NCBI GenBank assembly: GCA_007131745.1
Contig: SLPX01000172.1
Coordinates: 1-30,698, forward strand
Reading direction: 5' to 3'
Source: Myxococcales bacterium
GTDB lineage: Bacteria; Myxococcota; Polyangia; HGW-17; SLPX01
DNA length: 30,698 nucleotides
Position numbers and translations under genes: made by a program. Shown piece after piece: positions 15,750 through 23,865 of this stretch (within the stretch, counting starts at the first letter, position 1; each line of letters opens with the position of its first letter). Below the pieces are notes generated by a model that saw nothing but the letters and a program-made list of their open reading frames with translations, ran no database searches and was not told where the DNA came from.

Positions 15750-18700
15750 ATGAAAAGAGACCATGAAAAGGAGATGAACGGAACGATCCTGGAACAAGAG
15801 CCTGTGGCTGGAATATCCGCGAACGGGATATCGACAGGTTCAGTGATCGTTTCGTTCGCAGTGCTGGGCGCGGTGGCCGCGTTGTCTCAAAGTACGATCC
15901 TCCGGGAAGCCATGGTCACTTTTCACGGCACCGAGTTGACTATGGGAGGTTTTTACGGCTCCTGGTTTTTTTGGATTGCAGCCGGAGCTTGGGCGAGTCC
16001 GAGACTGAAGCGGTTGTATGGAAATCGCCCCAAAAATCTCTACATATTGCTGTCCGCGGTGTTTCCGGTCGCATTGGCAGCGCAGGTTCTTGTTCTGCGC
16101 TATTGGAGGATCATTACCGGTGTTTCTCCGCTCGAAATCATAACCCTGGAAGAAACCCTGGCCGGCACGTTCATCGGCACGGCCGGATGCGGTTTTCTCA
16201 TGGGGGTCTTGTTTCCCATAGCCGCGGGGTTGCTAGGTGATGAGGGGAAGGATTCGGTATCGCGCATATACATGTGGGAGGCGATAGGCAGTCTTTTGGG
16301 CGGGATGGCCTTTACTTTTATTCTCTCAACTTATCTTGCTCCGGAAAAAACCTTGGCGGTCTGTTTCCTGTTGATGGGTGCGGCATCCTCGGTTCTGGCG
16401 GTTCAAAACAGTCGGCGTTTGCATTTCATCGCCCCGGCTTTGTCCTTGATGCTAGGGGTGGTTTTGTTGACTCCCGCGGGAGCGGGTCTCAACAGGCTGA
16501 CCGAAGAAGCCCGGTGGAATTCTTTGCAAAAGGGTTATCATCTCGAATCCACCCTGTATTCTCCCTACTCGCATATCGCCTTGGGCCGGACGGGCGTGGA
16601 AACAGCAGAAATCTCCGCTGATTACGGGGTTTTTTACAACGGTGTGCTGGGTGTCAGCTTTCCGGATCATGCAAGGAATTCTCTTAAAGCAGCGCATATA
16701 AAGGCTCAAAATCCTTGGGCGAAAAATATTCTGCTCATGGGTGGAGGTGTCGAGGGCCTTGTACAGGAACTGGTCAAATTTCCATCTCTGGAAAAGATCG
16801 ACGTGGTCATGTTGGACCCGTACGCTATATCGGCCATCAAGAAACGTTTGCCGCGTGATGCGAGAAAAGCCTTGGAAGATCCCCGGGTCAACATCGTGCA
16901 AACCGATCCCGGAAGATACCTGGCGGAAAAATGCCGGCCCCGTCAGTATGACACGATTGTATCTCTTTTCCCCCGTCCGACCACTGTTTCCTTAAATCGG
17001 TTTTTCACAGCGGAGATATTCGCCGACGGTAGAAGGGTTTTGGGAGACGGTGCATTCATCGTCTTTTTTTCCAGGGATGAAATCGGATACATCACGGAAG
17101 AGGAAAGAAACAGTCTTGCAGCCGTCTACAAGACGCTTCAGAGCGTTTTTACGCATACAACCATGCTAAGCGGAAAGCTCCATTACATGGCGGGTTCTTT
17201 GCGCGAGGGAAGGTTGTCTTTCGACGGTGAAACCCTGGGGCTTCGTTACCGTTCCCTTGAGCTCGATGATTGGCCTTATCCGGTCGACGCGTTTCCGGGC
17301 CGGACCCTTGACGAGGAGATGTCCGGCCGTCTCAGAAGCGCGGTCCACGGAGCGCCGGTTCGCATAAACAGGGAATATGCTCCCACCGCGCTTTTTCATG
17401 GATTGATTTATGTGGGCGGACTATCCCGTTCAAAGCTTTTGCCCATGCTAAAAAGCCTCAGGAACACGGGGCCTTCGCTGTTTTTTATTATCATTGTGAT
17501 CGGCTTCGCCATGGGGGTTTTTCGCCGGGCGGCCGATCCGGATCCCGAGAAAGATAAGAAGCGACTCAGTCGCCTAGCCATAGGTTCGGTGGGGTTTGCG
17601 TCAATGACCCTGCAGGTCGTGGTGTTGGTGTCTTTCAGCGCCAGACACGGGTCGATATACAGGGAGATGGGCATGTTGACGGGGGTGCTGATGACGGGTT
17701 TGGCGCTTGGAGCCCTTACTGGGAGGCGGTTGAAATACATATCAAAATCAAGCCGGCTGGAGTTGACACTGGGGCTTTTCTTGATGGGATTGCTGGCATG
17801 GAGTTTGCCGTTGATAATTACGATCGTCGGCAAAACTCACGGAATTTATGGTCGCATGGCCTTTGGTGTCATATCCCTGACCATCGGGTTTTTGACCGGT
17901 GTGATTTTTCCCTTGGGCGTCAGGCACCACGATCCTCAAGACAAGGCGGCATCCCTTACAGCGTCTTTTCTGAACGCAGCGGATCACATGGGAGCGCTTT
18001 TCGGAGGGTTGTTTGCGGGTACGATTTGGCTTCCCATTTTTGGAACCACGACAACGTGTCATTTCGCCGCCGCCACTCTGACCGGGACGGTGGCGCTGAT
18101 GATCATGGACGGAGTTTTCGAGAAATGGAATTTGAGGCAGAAGCCGATCCCGGAAATCCGCTGGACTTTTCCCTGGAAAAATTTCAGTTGGAGCTTTGCG
18201 GCGATTACCCTGGTTGTGGTCGGCGCTTCTACCGTCATCTCAGCTCCGGGTGAAGAAAACGATTACCGATTCGTGGAAGAACCTGAAAAGGAAATCAAAA
18301 CGGAAGAGCTTCGCTCTGAATATGTACGGCACAAGAAGAGAAAGGGAGTCAGCGTAGTCGAAGAGTTGAAGCCTTTTCCGCACCTGAAACTTCTTTGGAA
18401 AAACAGTTTGGCGGAGATCGTGTTTTCCTCAATGCACACCGCGGGCGATGTTCAAGGTTATGGAGGACCTATTGAACTGATAATCAGGATGAAAAACGAC
18501 GGGACCATTGTCGAAGCTCGTTTGGGCCGACACAGTGAGACACCATCGTATGTCCGAGAAGTTCCGGAGTGGTTGAACAAATTTGCCGATTATCCTCCCG
18601 AGAGACCCATGCTGGGTGCAGAAGGTGTGGATGCAATCAGCGGCGCCACGGTTACGACCGAGGCGATCAAACAGATTTTGTCGCGATCCCGTTCAAAAGC

Positions 18701-19487
18701 GATGCAGGACATTTTGAATATCCAGGATCCATCTTTGGACGAAGTCGCTCCCGGTGCATGGTCCGAAGCATTGAAGAGTTTGCATTTCTGGTCTTTCCCG
18801 GTTTTCATGTTGTTTGCCTTGTTTGCATACATGAAAGCAAGACCGGGTTTGCGCATTGTCTGTCTTGCATGCGGGTTCGTTTTGCTTGGGTTGTGGTTGA
18901 ATATTCCGTTGAATGTGGTCGATCTGGGACAGATGTCCCAATTCGTTTTTCCTTCGACGCCGATCAAAGTCCTGACTGTCTTCGCTGTGGTGTTGTTGGG
19001 GGTGTTTCTCGGCCAGGTATGGTGCGGGTACGCGTGTCCTTTCGGCGCGGCGCAGGAATTGGTTTGGCTTTTGTTGCATCCCAAGGGGATTCGTTCCGAG
19101 CGATCCATCCGGCAATCGGATCGATCCTTTGGGGTTTTTGAAATGAGAGCGCGGTATACCAAGTTTCTTTTACTTGGGTTGGTTTTGTCCGCTTATGCCG
19201 TTACGAGGGAACAGGGTTTTCTGACTTTTGATCCGATGACATGGGTGTTTGTTTTGGACATGAACTTGTGGCGTTGGGTTCTTTTAATCTCGATTGCAGT
19301 CGGTTCCCTGCTGTTGTTTCGCCCTTGGTGCCGTTACCTTTGTCCGGTAGGCGCATGCTTGGCGCTTTCCAACAAGGTCGCCTTGTTGGACGGGAAAGGT
19401 CCTAAAAGGCGGGTCAATCGTTGTGACATAGGCGTTACCGGGATAAAACACGCGGACTGCATTCGATGTAACCGCTGCGTGAAGTAA
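15750..19487 (+). CDS. Spermidine-synthase-like / FMN-binding / NapH-NosR-like Fe-S fusion membrane protein
   Basis: This is a 1245-residue fusion. Residues 1-255 are a multi-helix membrane domain. Residues about 265-515 form a spermidine-synthase-like Rossmann domain with a nucleotide loop at 331-336 (GGGVEG) and Asp356; the usual Asp pair of the active site is replaced by SLFPRP at 405-410, so polyamine synthesis is unlikely. Residues about 570-860 are a second helix bundle. Residues about 885-978 are an FMN_bind domain with flavinylation motif DAISGAT (Ser964 to Thr967), placed outside the cytoplasm. The C-terminus is a NapH/NosR-like membrane domain with CxxxCP at Cys1092/1096 and Cys1194/1198, then Cys1225, 1237, 1240 and 1243. 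It is probably a transmembrane electron carrier that needs an ApbE flavin transferase, which is not in this window. A small membrane-protein gene follows 14 nt later. Confidence 0.88.
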   Translation: MKRDHEKEMNGTILEQEPVAGISANGISTGSVIVSFAVLGAVAALSQSTILREAMVTFHGTELTMGGFYGSWFFWIAAGAWASPRLKRLYGNRPKNLYILLSAVFPVALAAQVLVLRYWRIITGVSPLEIITLEETLAGTFIGTAGCGFLMGVLFPIAAGLLGDEGKDSVSRIYMWEAIGSLLGGMAFTFILSTYLAPEKTLAVCFLLMGAASSVLAVQNSRRLHFIAPALSLMLGVVLLTPAGAGLNRLTEEARWNSLQKGYHLESTLYSPYSHIALGRTGVETAEISADYGVFYNGVLGVSFPDHARNSLKAAHIKAQNPWAKNILLMGGGVEGLVQELVKFPSLEKIDVVMLDPYAISAIKKRLPRDARKALEDPRVNIVQTDPGRYLAEKCRPRQYDTIVSLFPRPTTVSLNRFFTAEIFADGRRVLGDGAFIVFFSRDEIGYITEEERNSLAAVYKTLQSVFTHTTMLSGKLHYMAGSLREGRLSFDGETLGLRYRSLELDDWPYPVDAFPGRTLDEEMSGRLRSAVHGAPVRINREYAPTALFHGLIYVGGLSRSKLLPMLKSLRNTGPSLFFIIIVIGFAMGVFRRAADPDPEKDKKRLSRLAIGSVGFASMTLQVVVLVSFSARHGSIYREMGMLTGVLMTGLALGALTGRRLKYISKSSRLELTLGLFLMGLLAWSLPLIITIVGKTHGIYGRMAFGVISLTIGFLTGVIFPLGVRHHDPQDKAASLTASFLNAADHMGALFGGLFAGTIWLPIFGTTTTCHFAAATLTGTVALMIMDGVFEKWNLRQKPIPEIRWTFPWKNFSWSFAAITLVVVGASTVISAPGEENDYRFVEEPEKEIKTEELRSEYVRHKKRKGVSVVEELKPFPHLKLLWKNSLAEIVFSSMHTAGDVQGYGGPIELIIRMKNDGTIVEARLGRHSETPSYVREVPEWLNKFADYPPERPMLGAEGVDAISGATVTTEAIKQILSRSRSKAMQDILNIQDPSLDEVAPGAWSEALKSLHFWSFPVFMLFALFAYMKARPGLRIVCLACGFVLLGLWLNIPLNVVDLGQMSQFVFPSTPIKVLTVFAVVLLGVFLGQVWCGYACPFGAAQELVWLLLHPKGIRSERSIRQSDRSFGVFEMRARYTKFLLLGLVLSAYAVTREQGFLTFDPMTWVFVLDMNLWRWVLLISIAVGSLLLFRPWCRYLCPVGACLALSNKVALLDGKGPKRRVNRCDIGVTGIKHADCIRCNRCVK

Positions 19488-19501
19488 ACAGGGATATTTC
19501 A

Positions 19502-20164
19502 ATGGATGAATGCATTGATTGGCTTGCCCGACAGGGTAGATGGGTTGAAGTAGGCCTCATCGCCGCCATGGTGGTAGTGGCCCTGGTTTCTTTCAAGTTC
19601 GCGGTTTCCGCGGCTGGGCGAGTGGTTCTTTTTGTTGTAACCGTTGCTCTGCTGGGCGGGGGATTTTATTGTTTAAACAGGATTCGAGCCCAGCGGCGAT
19701 GGATCACATTTCGCATAGAATACCGTGGACGGGTGGTTTCCGGAAAGGGATCCGGTTTGCGCAAAGGTGTTCGTTGCTCAATGGAGGTGGAAGGAAGGTT
19801 TCAGTGGTTTCAAATAAAGGAGATGGGAGATGTGGGTCCCCCTGATCTGAAAGAGATGGATTCAGACGGGGATCAAACATCTTCTTCCGACAAAGAATCC
19901 GGGGAAAAGCGGGGATCCATATCGGCCGAGTGCCGGCTGAAACTTACCTGCGGGGATGACAAAGTGATGGATTTTGGTCCGGAAGGAACATGCCTTTATT
20001 TTCATCACGAGGGAAGAGTCGATTTCAAATCCGGCGAGGGGGTTTCAAAGGCTTTGGATTTTGGAGGGAATCGTGCAGTGATCAACATGACCTCGCCCGA
20101 AGGAAAGAAGGAGAAAATCATTCTGCGGCTTAGGCGGACCGAGATCCGAAAGCCGGTTATATAG
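19502..20164 (+). CDS. Unrecognised two-helix membrane protein downstream of the redox fusion
   Basis: This 220-residue protein is of no recognised family. Two transmembrane helices lie near the N-terminus (about residues 16-36 and 38-58), followed by a 160-residue soluble domain rich in short beta strands with a Ser/Asp/Glu-rich loop near residue 120. The gene begins 14 nt after the fusion gene, with a weak purine-rich ribosome site, so cotranscription and a shared role are likely. With no Cys pair, haem motif or other cofactor site it is more likely an accessory or assembly partner than a redox carrier; this is inference. Confidence 0.7.
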   Translation: MDECIDWLARQGRWVEVGLIAAMVVVALVSFKFAVSAAGRVVLFVVTVALLGGGFYCLNRIRAQRRWITFRIEYRGRVVSGKGSGLRKGVRCSMEVEGRFQWFQIKEMGDVGPPDLKEMDSDGDQTSSSDKESGEKRGSISAECRLKLTCGDDKVMDFGPEGTCLYFHHEGRVDFKSGEGVSKALDFGGNRAVINMTSPEGKKEKIILRLRRTEIRKPVI

Positions 20165-20181
20165 GGCGGCGTAAAAAAGGA

Positions 20182-20210
20182 TTTACCGACCGCAGGAGGG
20201 GTGATAGCAT
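20182..20210 (+). promoter_or_regulatory. Promoter of first Cys-rich lipoprotein gene
   Basis: TTTACC at 20182-20187 and TAGCAT at 20205-20210 are 17 bp apart, 51 bp before the ATG. On its own it is weak; it is supported by the same layout before both paralogues (20733-20761 and 21227-21255). Confidence 0.5.
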
Positions 20211-20261
20211 CCGTTTCGTTCATTTAAAACAAAAGGATCGGAATGAAAGGAGCAACTGCAA

Positions 20262-20597
20262 ATGCGACGAATAATTTTCGGATTCATGGCGGTTATAATG
20301 GCAACAGCCTTTGTGTCCTGCGGTACGAAAGTCGACTGCGAGAAGGTGGGAAAGCGGATTTTTGAAGAGTGTTTTGATGAGTTCATGGTGGCGTCGGGAC
20401 ATGTAACGAAAGAGCAAATGGACATTTTTAAAAAGACAGACCAGTACAAAGAAGCTCAGGAAAAGGCCTTAAAGGAATTCATGGACAAGTGCAAGGGAGA
20501 CGGCGGAAGGTTTTCCGATGGTCCCAAGATCAACGAGTGCATGAAGAAAAAATCCTGTGATGATTTTGCGGCATGTGTCAAACCGTTGATGAATTGA
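20262..20597 (+). CDS. Cys-rich lipoprotein, paralogue 1 of 3
   Basis: This 111-residue lipoprotein has the N-terminal signal MRRIIFGF and a lipobox FVSC that puts the lipidated Cys at residue 20. The mature part is short, helical and charged, with six further cysteines at 26, 37, 77, 93, 99 and 105, all shared with the two downstream paralogues; this suggests three disulfides or a metal site. No CxxCH haem motif or known family is seen. The start is fixed by AAAGGAG 9-10 nt upstream and by the conserved stretch leading into ATGCGACGAAT. It would sit in the outer or inner membrane facing the periplasm. A binding, scaffold or redox role is possible; none is established. Confidence 0.85.
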   Translation: MRRIIFGFMAVIMATAFVSCGTKVDCEKVGKRIFEECFDEFMVASGHVTKEQMDIFKKTDQYKEAQEKALKEFMDKCKGDGGRFSDGPKINECMKKKSCDDFAACVKPLMN

Positions 20598-20732
20598 CCG
20601 TTTCTTTCCCTTCATGAATCCCGTCCGCATTAAAGAGTCTTGACCTTTCCGATAAGCGCTGAAGCCCATATTCAATGACTTTCGATGATCCTGGTGGATG
20701 TCTTGGAGCCGCACTCTGGAGGCGGATTTGAG

Positions 20733-20761
20733 TTTACAAATTCAGTAACTTCTGTTAAAAG
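20733..20761 (+). promoter_or_regulatory. Promoter of second Cys-rich lipoprotein gene
   Basis: TTTACA at 20733-20738 and TAAAAG at 20756-20761 are 17 bp apart. The 15 bp ending in this -35 match those before the third gene except for one base, so promoter and gene were duplicated together. Confidence 0.55.
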
Positions 20762-20809
20762 ACGGCCGCCTTGTAGAAGCGCAAATCGAAATGAAAGGAG
20801 TTTTTGCAA

Positions 20810-21154
20810 ATGCGACGAATTGTTTTGGTTTTCATAGCGGCGTTTTTGGCCACTGCGGTTGTTTCCTGTCGTTCGGAACGTGTAGATTGCGAAAAGTTGG
20901 GCAAGCGGATGTTTGATGAGTGTTTTGATGAGTGGATAGTGGCGGCCGGAGGCGTGACAAAGGAACAGATGGATGAGTTCAAAAAGAGAGTGGACGAATA
21001 CAAGGAAACAAAGGAAGAGGCATTGAAAGATTTCATAGGCAAATGCAAAAAAGACGGAGGGCGGGACAAGAACGCCGCAGACATAAACAAGTGCTTGGAG
21101 ATGAAATCCTGCGACGAGTTTGTCGAATGCGCCAAGCGGTGGGTGGATAAATAG
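20810..21154 (+). CDS. Cys-rich lipoprotein, paralogue 2 of 3
   Basis: This 114-residue lipoprotein is homologous over its whole length to its neighbours on both sides. The lipobox VVSC is a better fit than in paralogues 1 and 3. All six mature cysteines are kept with slightly different spacing, and small insertions occur after the lipid Cys and in the EFKKRVDEYK helix. It is the most divergent of the three (for example GG before VTKEQ and a C-terminus RWVDK in place of KPLM). Start ATG 20810 is chosen because AAAGGAG at 20794-20800 has normal spacing from it; a TTG at 20804 would be too close. Confidence 0.85.
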   Translation: MRRIVLVFIAAFLATAVVSCRSERVDCEKLGKRMFDECFDEWIVAAGGVTKEQMDEFKKRVDEYKETKEEALKDFIGKCKKDGGRDKNAADINKCLEMKSCDEFVECAKRWVDK

Positions 21155-21162
21155 AAAAGGAA

Positions 21163-21199
21163 GAGCGATCCCTGTTTCATGGTTTTTTGCAGATCGCTC
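21163..21199 (+). promoter_or_regulatory. Inverted repeat after paralogue 2
   Basis: GAGCGATC at 21163-21170 and GATCGCTC at 21192-21199 are perfect 8-bp arms around a 21-nt loop holding six T. The arm length and spacing resemble those at 10504-10541. No T-run follows the stem; it may end or stabilise the short transcript. Confidence 0.4.
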
Positions 21200-21226
21200 G
21201 GGATCTGCCCTGCGGGACGATTTGAG

Positions 21227-21255
21227 TTTACACGCCGGAAATTAGTTGCTAGAAA
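21227..21255 (+). promoter_or_regulatory. Promoter of third Cys-rich lipoprotein gene
   Basis: TTTACA at 21227-21232 and TAGAAA at 21250-21255 are 17 bp apart, 52 bp before the ATG. This is the same position relative to the gene as in paralogues 1 and 2 (51 and 48 bp). Confidence 0.55.
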
Positions 21256-21307
21256 AGCGCCGGTTGTATGAAACGGATTTGGAACGATTTGAAAGGAGCG
21301 ACTGCAA

Positions 21308-21643
21308 ATGCGACGAATAGTTTTTGTGTTCACGGCGGCTATTATGGCTGCATCTTTTGTTTCCTGTGGCGCGAAGGTTGACTGCGAAAAGGTGGGAAAG
21401 CGGATGTTTGAAGAGTGTTTTGAAGAGTTCGCCGTAGCGACTGGAGCCGTGACAAAAGAGCAGATTGAGATGTTTAAAAAGACCGACCAATTCGAGGAAG
21501 CCAAGAAGGCGGGATTGAAGGGTTTCATGGACAAGTGCAAGGAGGAAGGCGGAAGGGCTAAGGACGGTAAAAAAATAAACGAATGCATGGAGAAAAAAAC
21601 CTGTGAAGAATTCGCAGAATGCATCAAACCCTTGATGAAATAG
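21308..21643 (+). CDS. Cys-rich lipoprotein, paralogue 3 of 3
   Basis: This 111-residue lipoprotein is closest to paralogue 1: same length, the same KPLM ending, and the DCEKVGKRMFEECF segment nearly unchanged. The lipobox FVSC gives a lipidated Cys20. The six mature cysteines are in register with paralogue 1. The region between VTKEQ and the fourth Cys is rich in Lys and Glu and likely helical. AAAGGAG precedes ATG 21308 at normal spacing. The three genes are separate transcription units by promoter evidence, which would permit different expression of each copy or simply raise dosage. Confidence 0.85.
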   Translation: MRRIVFVFTAAIMAASFVSCGAKVDCEKVGKRMFEECFEEFAVATGAVTKEQIEMFKKTDQFEEAKKAGLKGFMDKCKEEGGRAKDGKKINECMEKKTCEEFAECIKPLMK

Positions 21644-21747
21644 GTAAGCGTCTGTAAAAGAGTTGAATGTATCCGAATGAGGCCGAATAGGGTCGCCTTC
21701 CTCCGTCAACCGACTTTCCGCTGTTTTTAATCAAAGTATAGTGATTT

Positions 21748-23838
21748 ATGTCCAATATGATTCGCAATATCGGGATCAGCGCGCACATTGACGCCGGCAA
21801 AACAACTTTGACCGAGAGAATGCTGTTTTATGCCGACAGGATCCATGCCATGCACGAGGTTCGCGGCAAAGACGGGGTCGGCGCCACCATGGATTCAATG
21901 GAGTTGGAAAGAGAGCGGGGGATTACGATCCAGTCGGCGGCCACGCATTTTGAGTGGAAATCCAACCACATCAACATAATCGATACTCCTGGCCACGTGG
22001 ATTTCACCATAGAAGTCGAGCGGGCTTTGAGGGTGCTGGACGGAGCGGTTTTGGTGCTGTGCGCGGTTTCAGGCGTGCAAAGTCAAACAGCGACCGTCGA
22101 CAGGCAGATGAAGCGATATGGTGTTCCCAGGATAGCGTTCATAAACAAGTGCGATCGAGTTGGAGCGAACATAGATCGCGTGTTGAAAGGTCTACGGGAA
22201 AACCTGGGTCTAACCCCGGCCGTATTGCAGCTGCCGATAGGTATGGAAGCGGATTTTTGCGGCCTGGTTGATATCATCGAGATGAAATCATTGAAATTCG
22301 AGGGCCGGTGTGGGGAAAAGATAGTGAAAAATGGAATCCCTGAAAAACTCAGGGATGAGGTTGAAAAGCATCGAGAGGCCTTGCTTGACGTAGCGTCCAT
22401 GTATTCGGATGAATTGATGGAGGCGGTGCTCGAAGACAGGGTGGAACCTTCCATGATTCGCGATGGTTTGCGTTGTGGAACCCTGAAACAGGAGATCATT
22501 CCGGTTTTCATGGGATCCGCTTACAAAAACAGGGGTGTTCAGCCTTTGCTGGATGGTGTTTCCGATTATCTTCCTTCTCCTGCAGATGTGAAAAATTCTT
22601 ATTTTGATTTTGTCCTGGAAAAAGAGATGGAGATCAAGTGTTCTCCCGACGAGCCGTTCATCAGCCTGGCGTTCAAGATAGAAGACGGCCGCTACGGTCA
22701 GCTTACGTACTTGAGGATCTATTCCGGGACGCTTTCTAAGGGAGGCGTGATCCACAATTCGCGTACCCGGGAAAAAGTAAAAGTCGGCCGGGTTGTCAGA
22801 ATGCACGCTGACGAGATGCAGGAGCTCAGCAAAGCGGAAGCAGGTGATATTGTAGCGCTTTTTGGTGTCGAATGTGCAAGCGGAGATACTTTTACCGATG
22901 GATCCGTTGCAGCGACAATGACAAGCATTCATGTGCCTGATCCGGTTATCTGTTTGACTGTGAAGCCACGGGACGATAAATCCCAGGTGAACATGTCGAA
23001 GGCGATTGCACGGTTTACACGGGAAGATCCCACATTTCGATGCAACGTGGACCCTGAAAGCGGAGAGACCTTGTTGAGCGGCATGGGGGAACTTCATCTC
23101 GAAGTTTACATCGAAAGGATGCGCCGCGAATACAAAGCTGATGTTGAAACCGGTCCGCCGCAAACAGCGTACCGTGAAACCCTCACCCAAAGAGCTTCTT
23201 TTGATTATCTTCATAAAAAGCAGTCCGGGGGAAGCGGTCAGTTCGCTCGGATCATCGGTTTCATTGAACCGTGCGAAGGGGAGTTTGAATTTGAAAGTCG
23301 GGTGGTAGGCGGTTTTGTTCCGACTGAGTTCATAAAATCCGTGGAACGGGGTTTTCGTACAATGTTGGACAGGGGGCTCCTGATAGGATTTCCCGTCACT
23401 GGTATCCGCGTAGTGCTGGAAGACGGGAGAGCGCATTCAGTGGATTCTTCCGACATGGCTTTTCAGGCTGCGGCCCGGGGAGCTTTCCGCGGGGTTTTCA
23501 TGAAAACCCGACCGGTCATCCTTGAACCCGTTATGAGGGTCTCGGTCAGATGCCCGACCGGGTTTCAAGGGGCTGTGATGAAAACGATTACACAGAGGCG
23601 GGGTTTGATAGTAGGGACAACTGAAGATAATGGAGATTGTGCCGTTGAATCGGAAGTTCCGCTGTCTGAGATGTTCGGTTATGCCACCATCATTCGTTCT
23701 TCCACCCGGGGAGAGGGTGAATTCACCATGGAGTTCGCTCGATACGGAAGAGTACCCGCTGCGATAGCCGACAATCTCCAGGAGAAATACAAGGAAAAGG
23801 CCTTGAAAACTTCCCGGTCGGCCCAAGGTTCCGGGTAG
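21748..23838 (+). CDS. fusA: Elongation factor G, spd/mitochondrial EFG1 type
   Basis: This 696-residue translational GTPase drives movement of tRNAs and mRNA on the ribosome. The G motifs are intact: AHIDAGKTT from residue 12, [12 protein letters not shown] (switch I), DTPGHVD and NKCD. Domains II-V follow at normal length, including [12 protein letters not shown] and the C-terminal [16 protein letters not shown]. Several stretches, such as [21 protein letters not shown] and [20 protein letters not shown], resemble mitochondrial EFG1 and the spd group of spirochaetes, planctomycetes and deltaproteobacteria more than standard bacterial FusA. It is not in a ribosomal-protein operon, so another EF-G gene may exist elsewhere. 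ATG 21748 has no clear Shine-Dalgarno; ATG 21757 is the alternative. Confidence 0.93.
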   Translation: MSNMIRNIGISAHIDAGKTTLTERMLFYADRIHAMHEVRGKDGVGATMDSMELERERGITIQSAATHFEWKSNHINIIDTPGHVDFTIEVERALRVLDGAVLVLCAVSGVQSQTATVDRQMKRYGVPRIAFINKCDRVGANIDRVLKGLRENLGLTPAVLQLPIGMEADFCGLVDIIEMKSLKFEGRCGEKIVKNGIPEKLRDEVEKHREALLDVASMYSDELMEAVLEDRVEPSMIRDGLRCGTLKQEIIPVFMGSAYKNRGVQPLLDGVSDYLPSPADVKNSYFDFVLEKEMEIKCSPDEPFISLAFKIEDGRYGQLTYLRIYSGTLSKGGVIHNSRTREKVKVGRVVRMHADEMQELSKAEAGDIVALFGVECASGDTFTDGSVAATMTSIHVPDPVICLTVKPRDDKSQVNMSKAIARFTREDPTFRCNVDPESGETLLSGMGELHLEVYIERMRREYKADVETGPPQTAYRETLTQRASFDYLHKKQSGGSGQFARIIGFIEPCEGEFEFESRVVGGFVPTEFIKSVERGFRTMLDRGLLIGFPVTGIRVVLEDGRAHSVDSSDMAFQAAARGAFRGVFMKTRPVILEPVMRVSVRCPTGFQGAVMKTITQRRGLIVGTTEDNGDCAVESEVPLSEMFGYATIIRSSTRGEGEFTMEFARYGRVPAAIADNLQEKYKEKALKTSRSAQGSG

Positions 23839-23865
23839 TGACATAGCAAACTGAAAGGACCGCTT

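Noticed and set aside
15750..19487. Artificial join of two or three genes
   Set aside because: The frame is continuous with membrane helices and linkers at each domain border and no stop or start cluster, so a true fusion is more likely; an assembly error is not fully excluded.
20755..21627. 290-codon minus-strand frame across lipoprotein copies 2 and 3
   Set aside because: Its internal repeats come from the duplicated lipoprotein genes on the other strand; signal peptides, lipoboxes and promoters support the plus strand.
21714..21748. Leaderless EF-G mRNA from a TATAGT -10 at 21737-21742
   Set aside because: The matching -35 is poor and a start at 21748 would be coincidental; the lack of a ribosome site is the only support.
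22288..23436. 382-codon minus-strand frame inside EF-G
   Set aside because: Opposite a conserved, full-length EF-G; no domain pattern.
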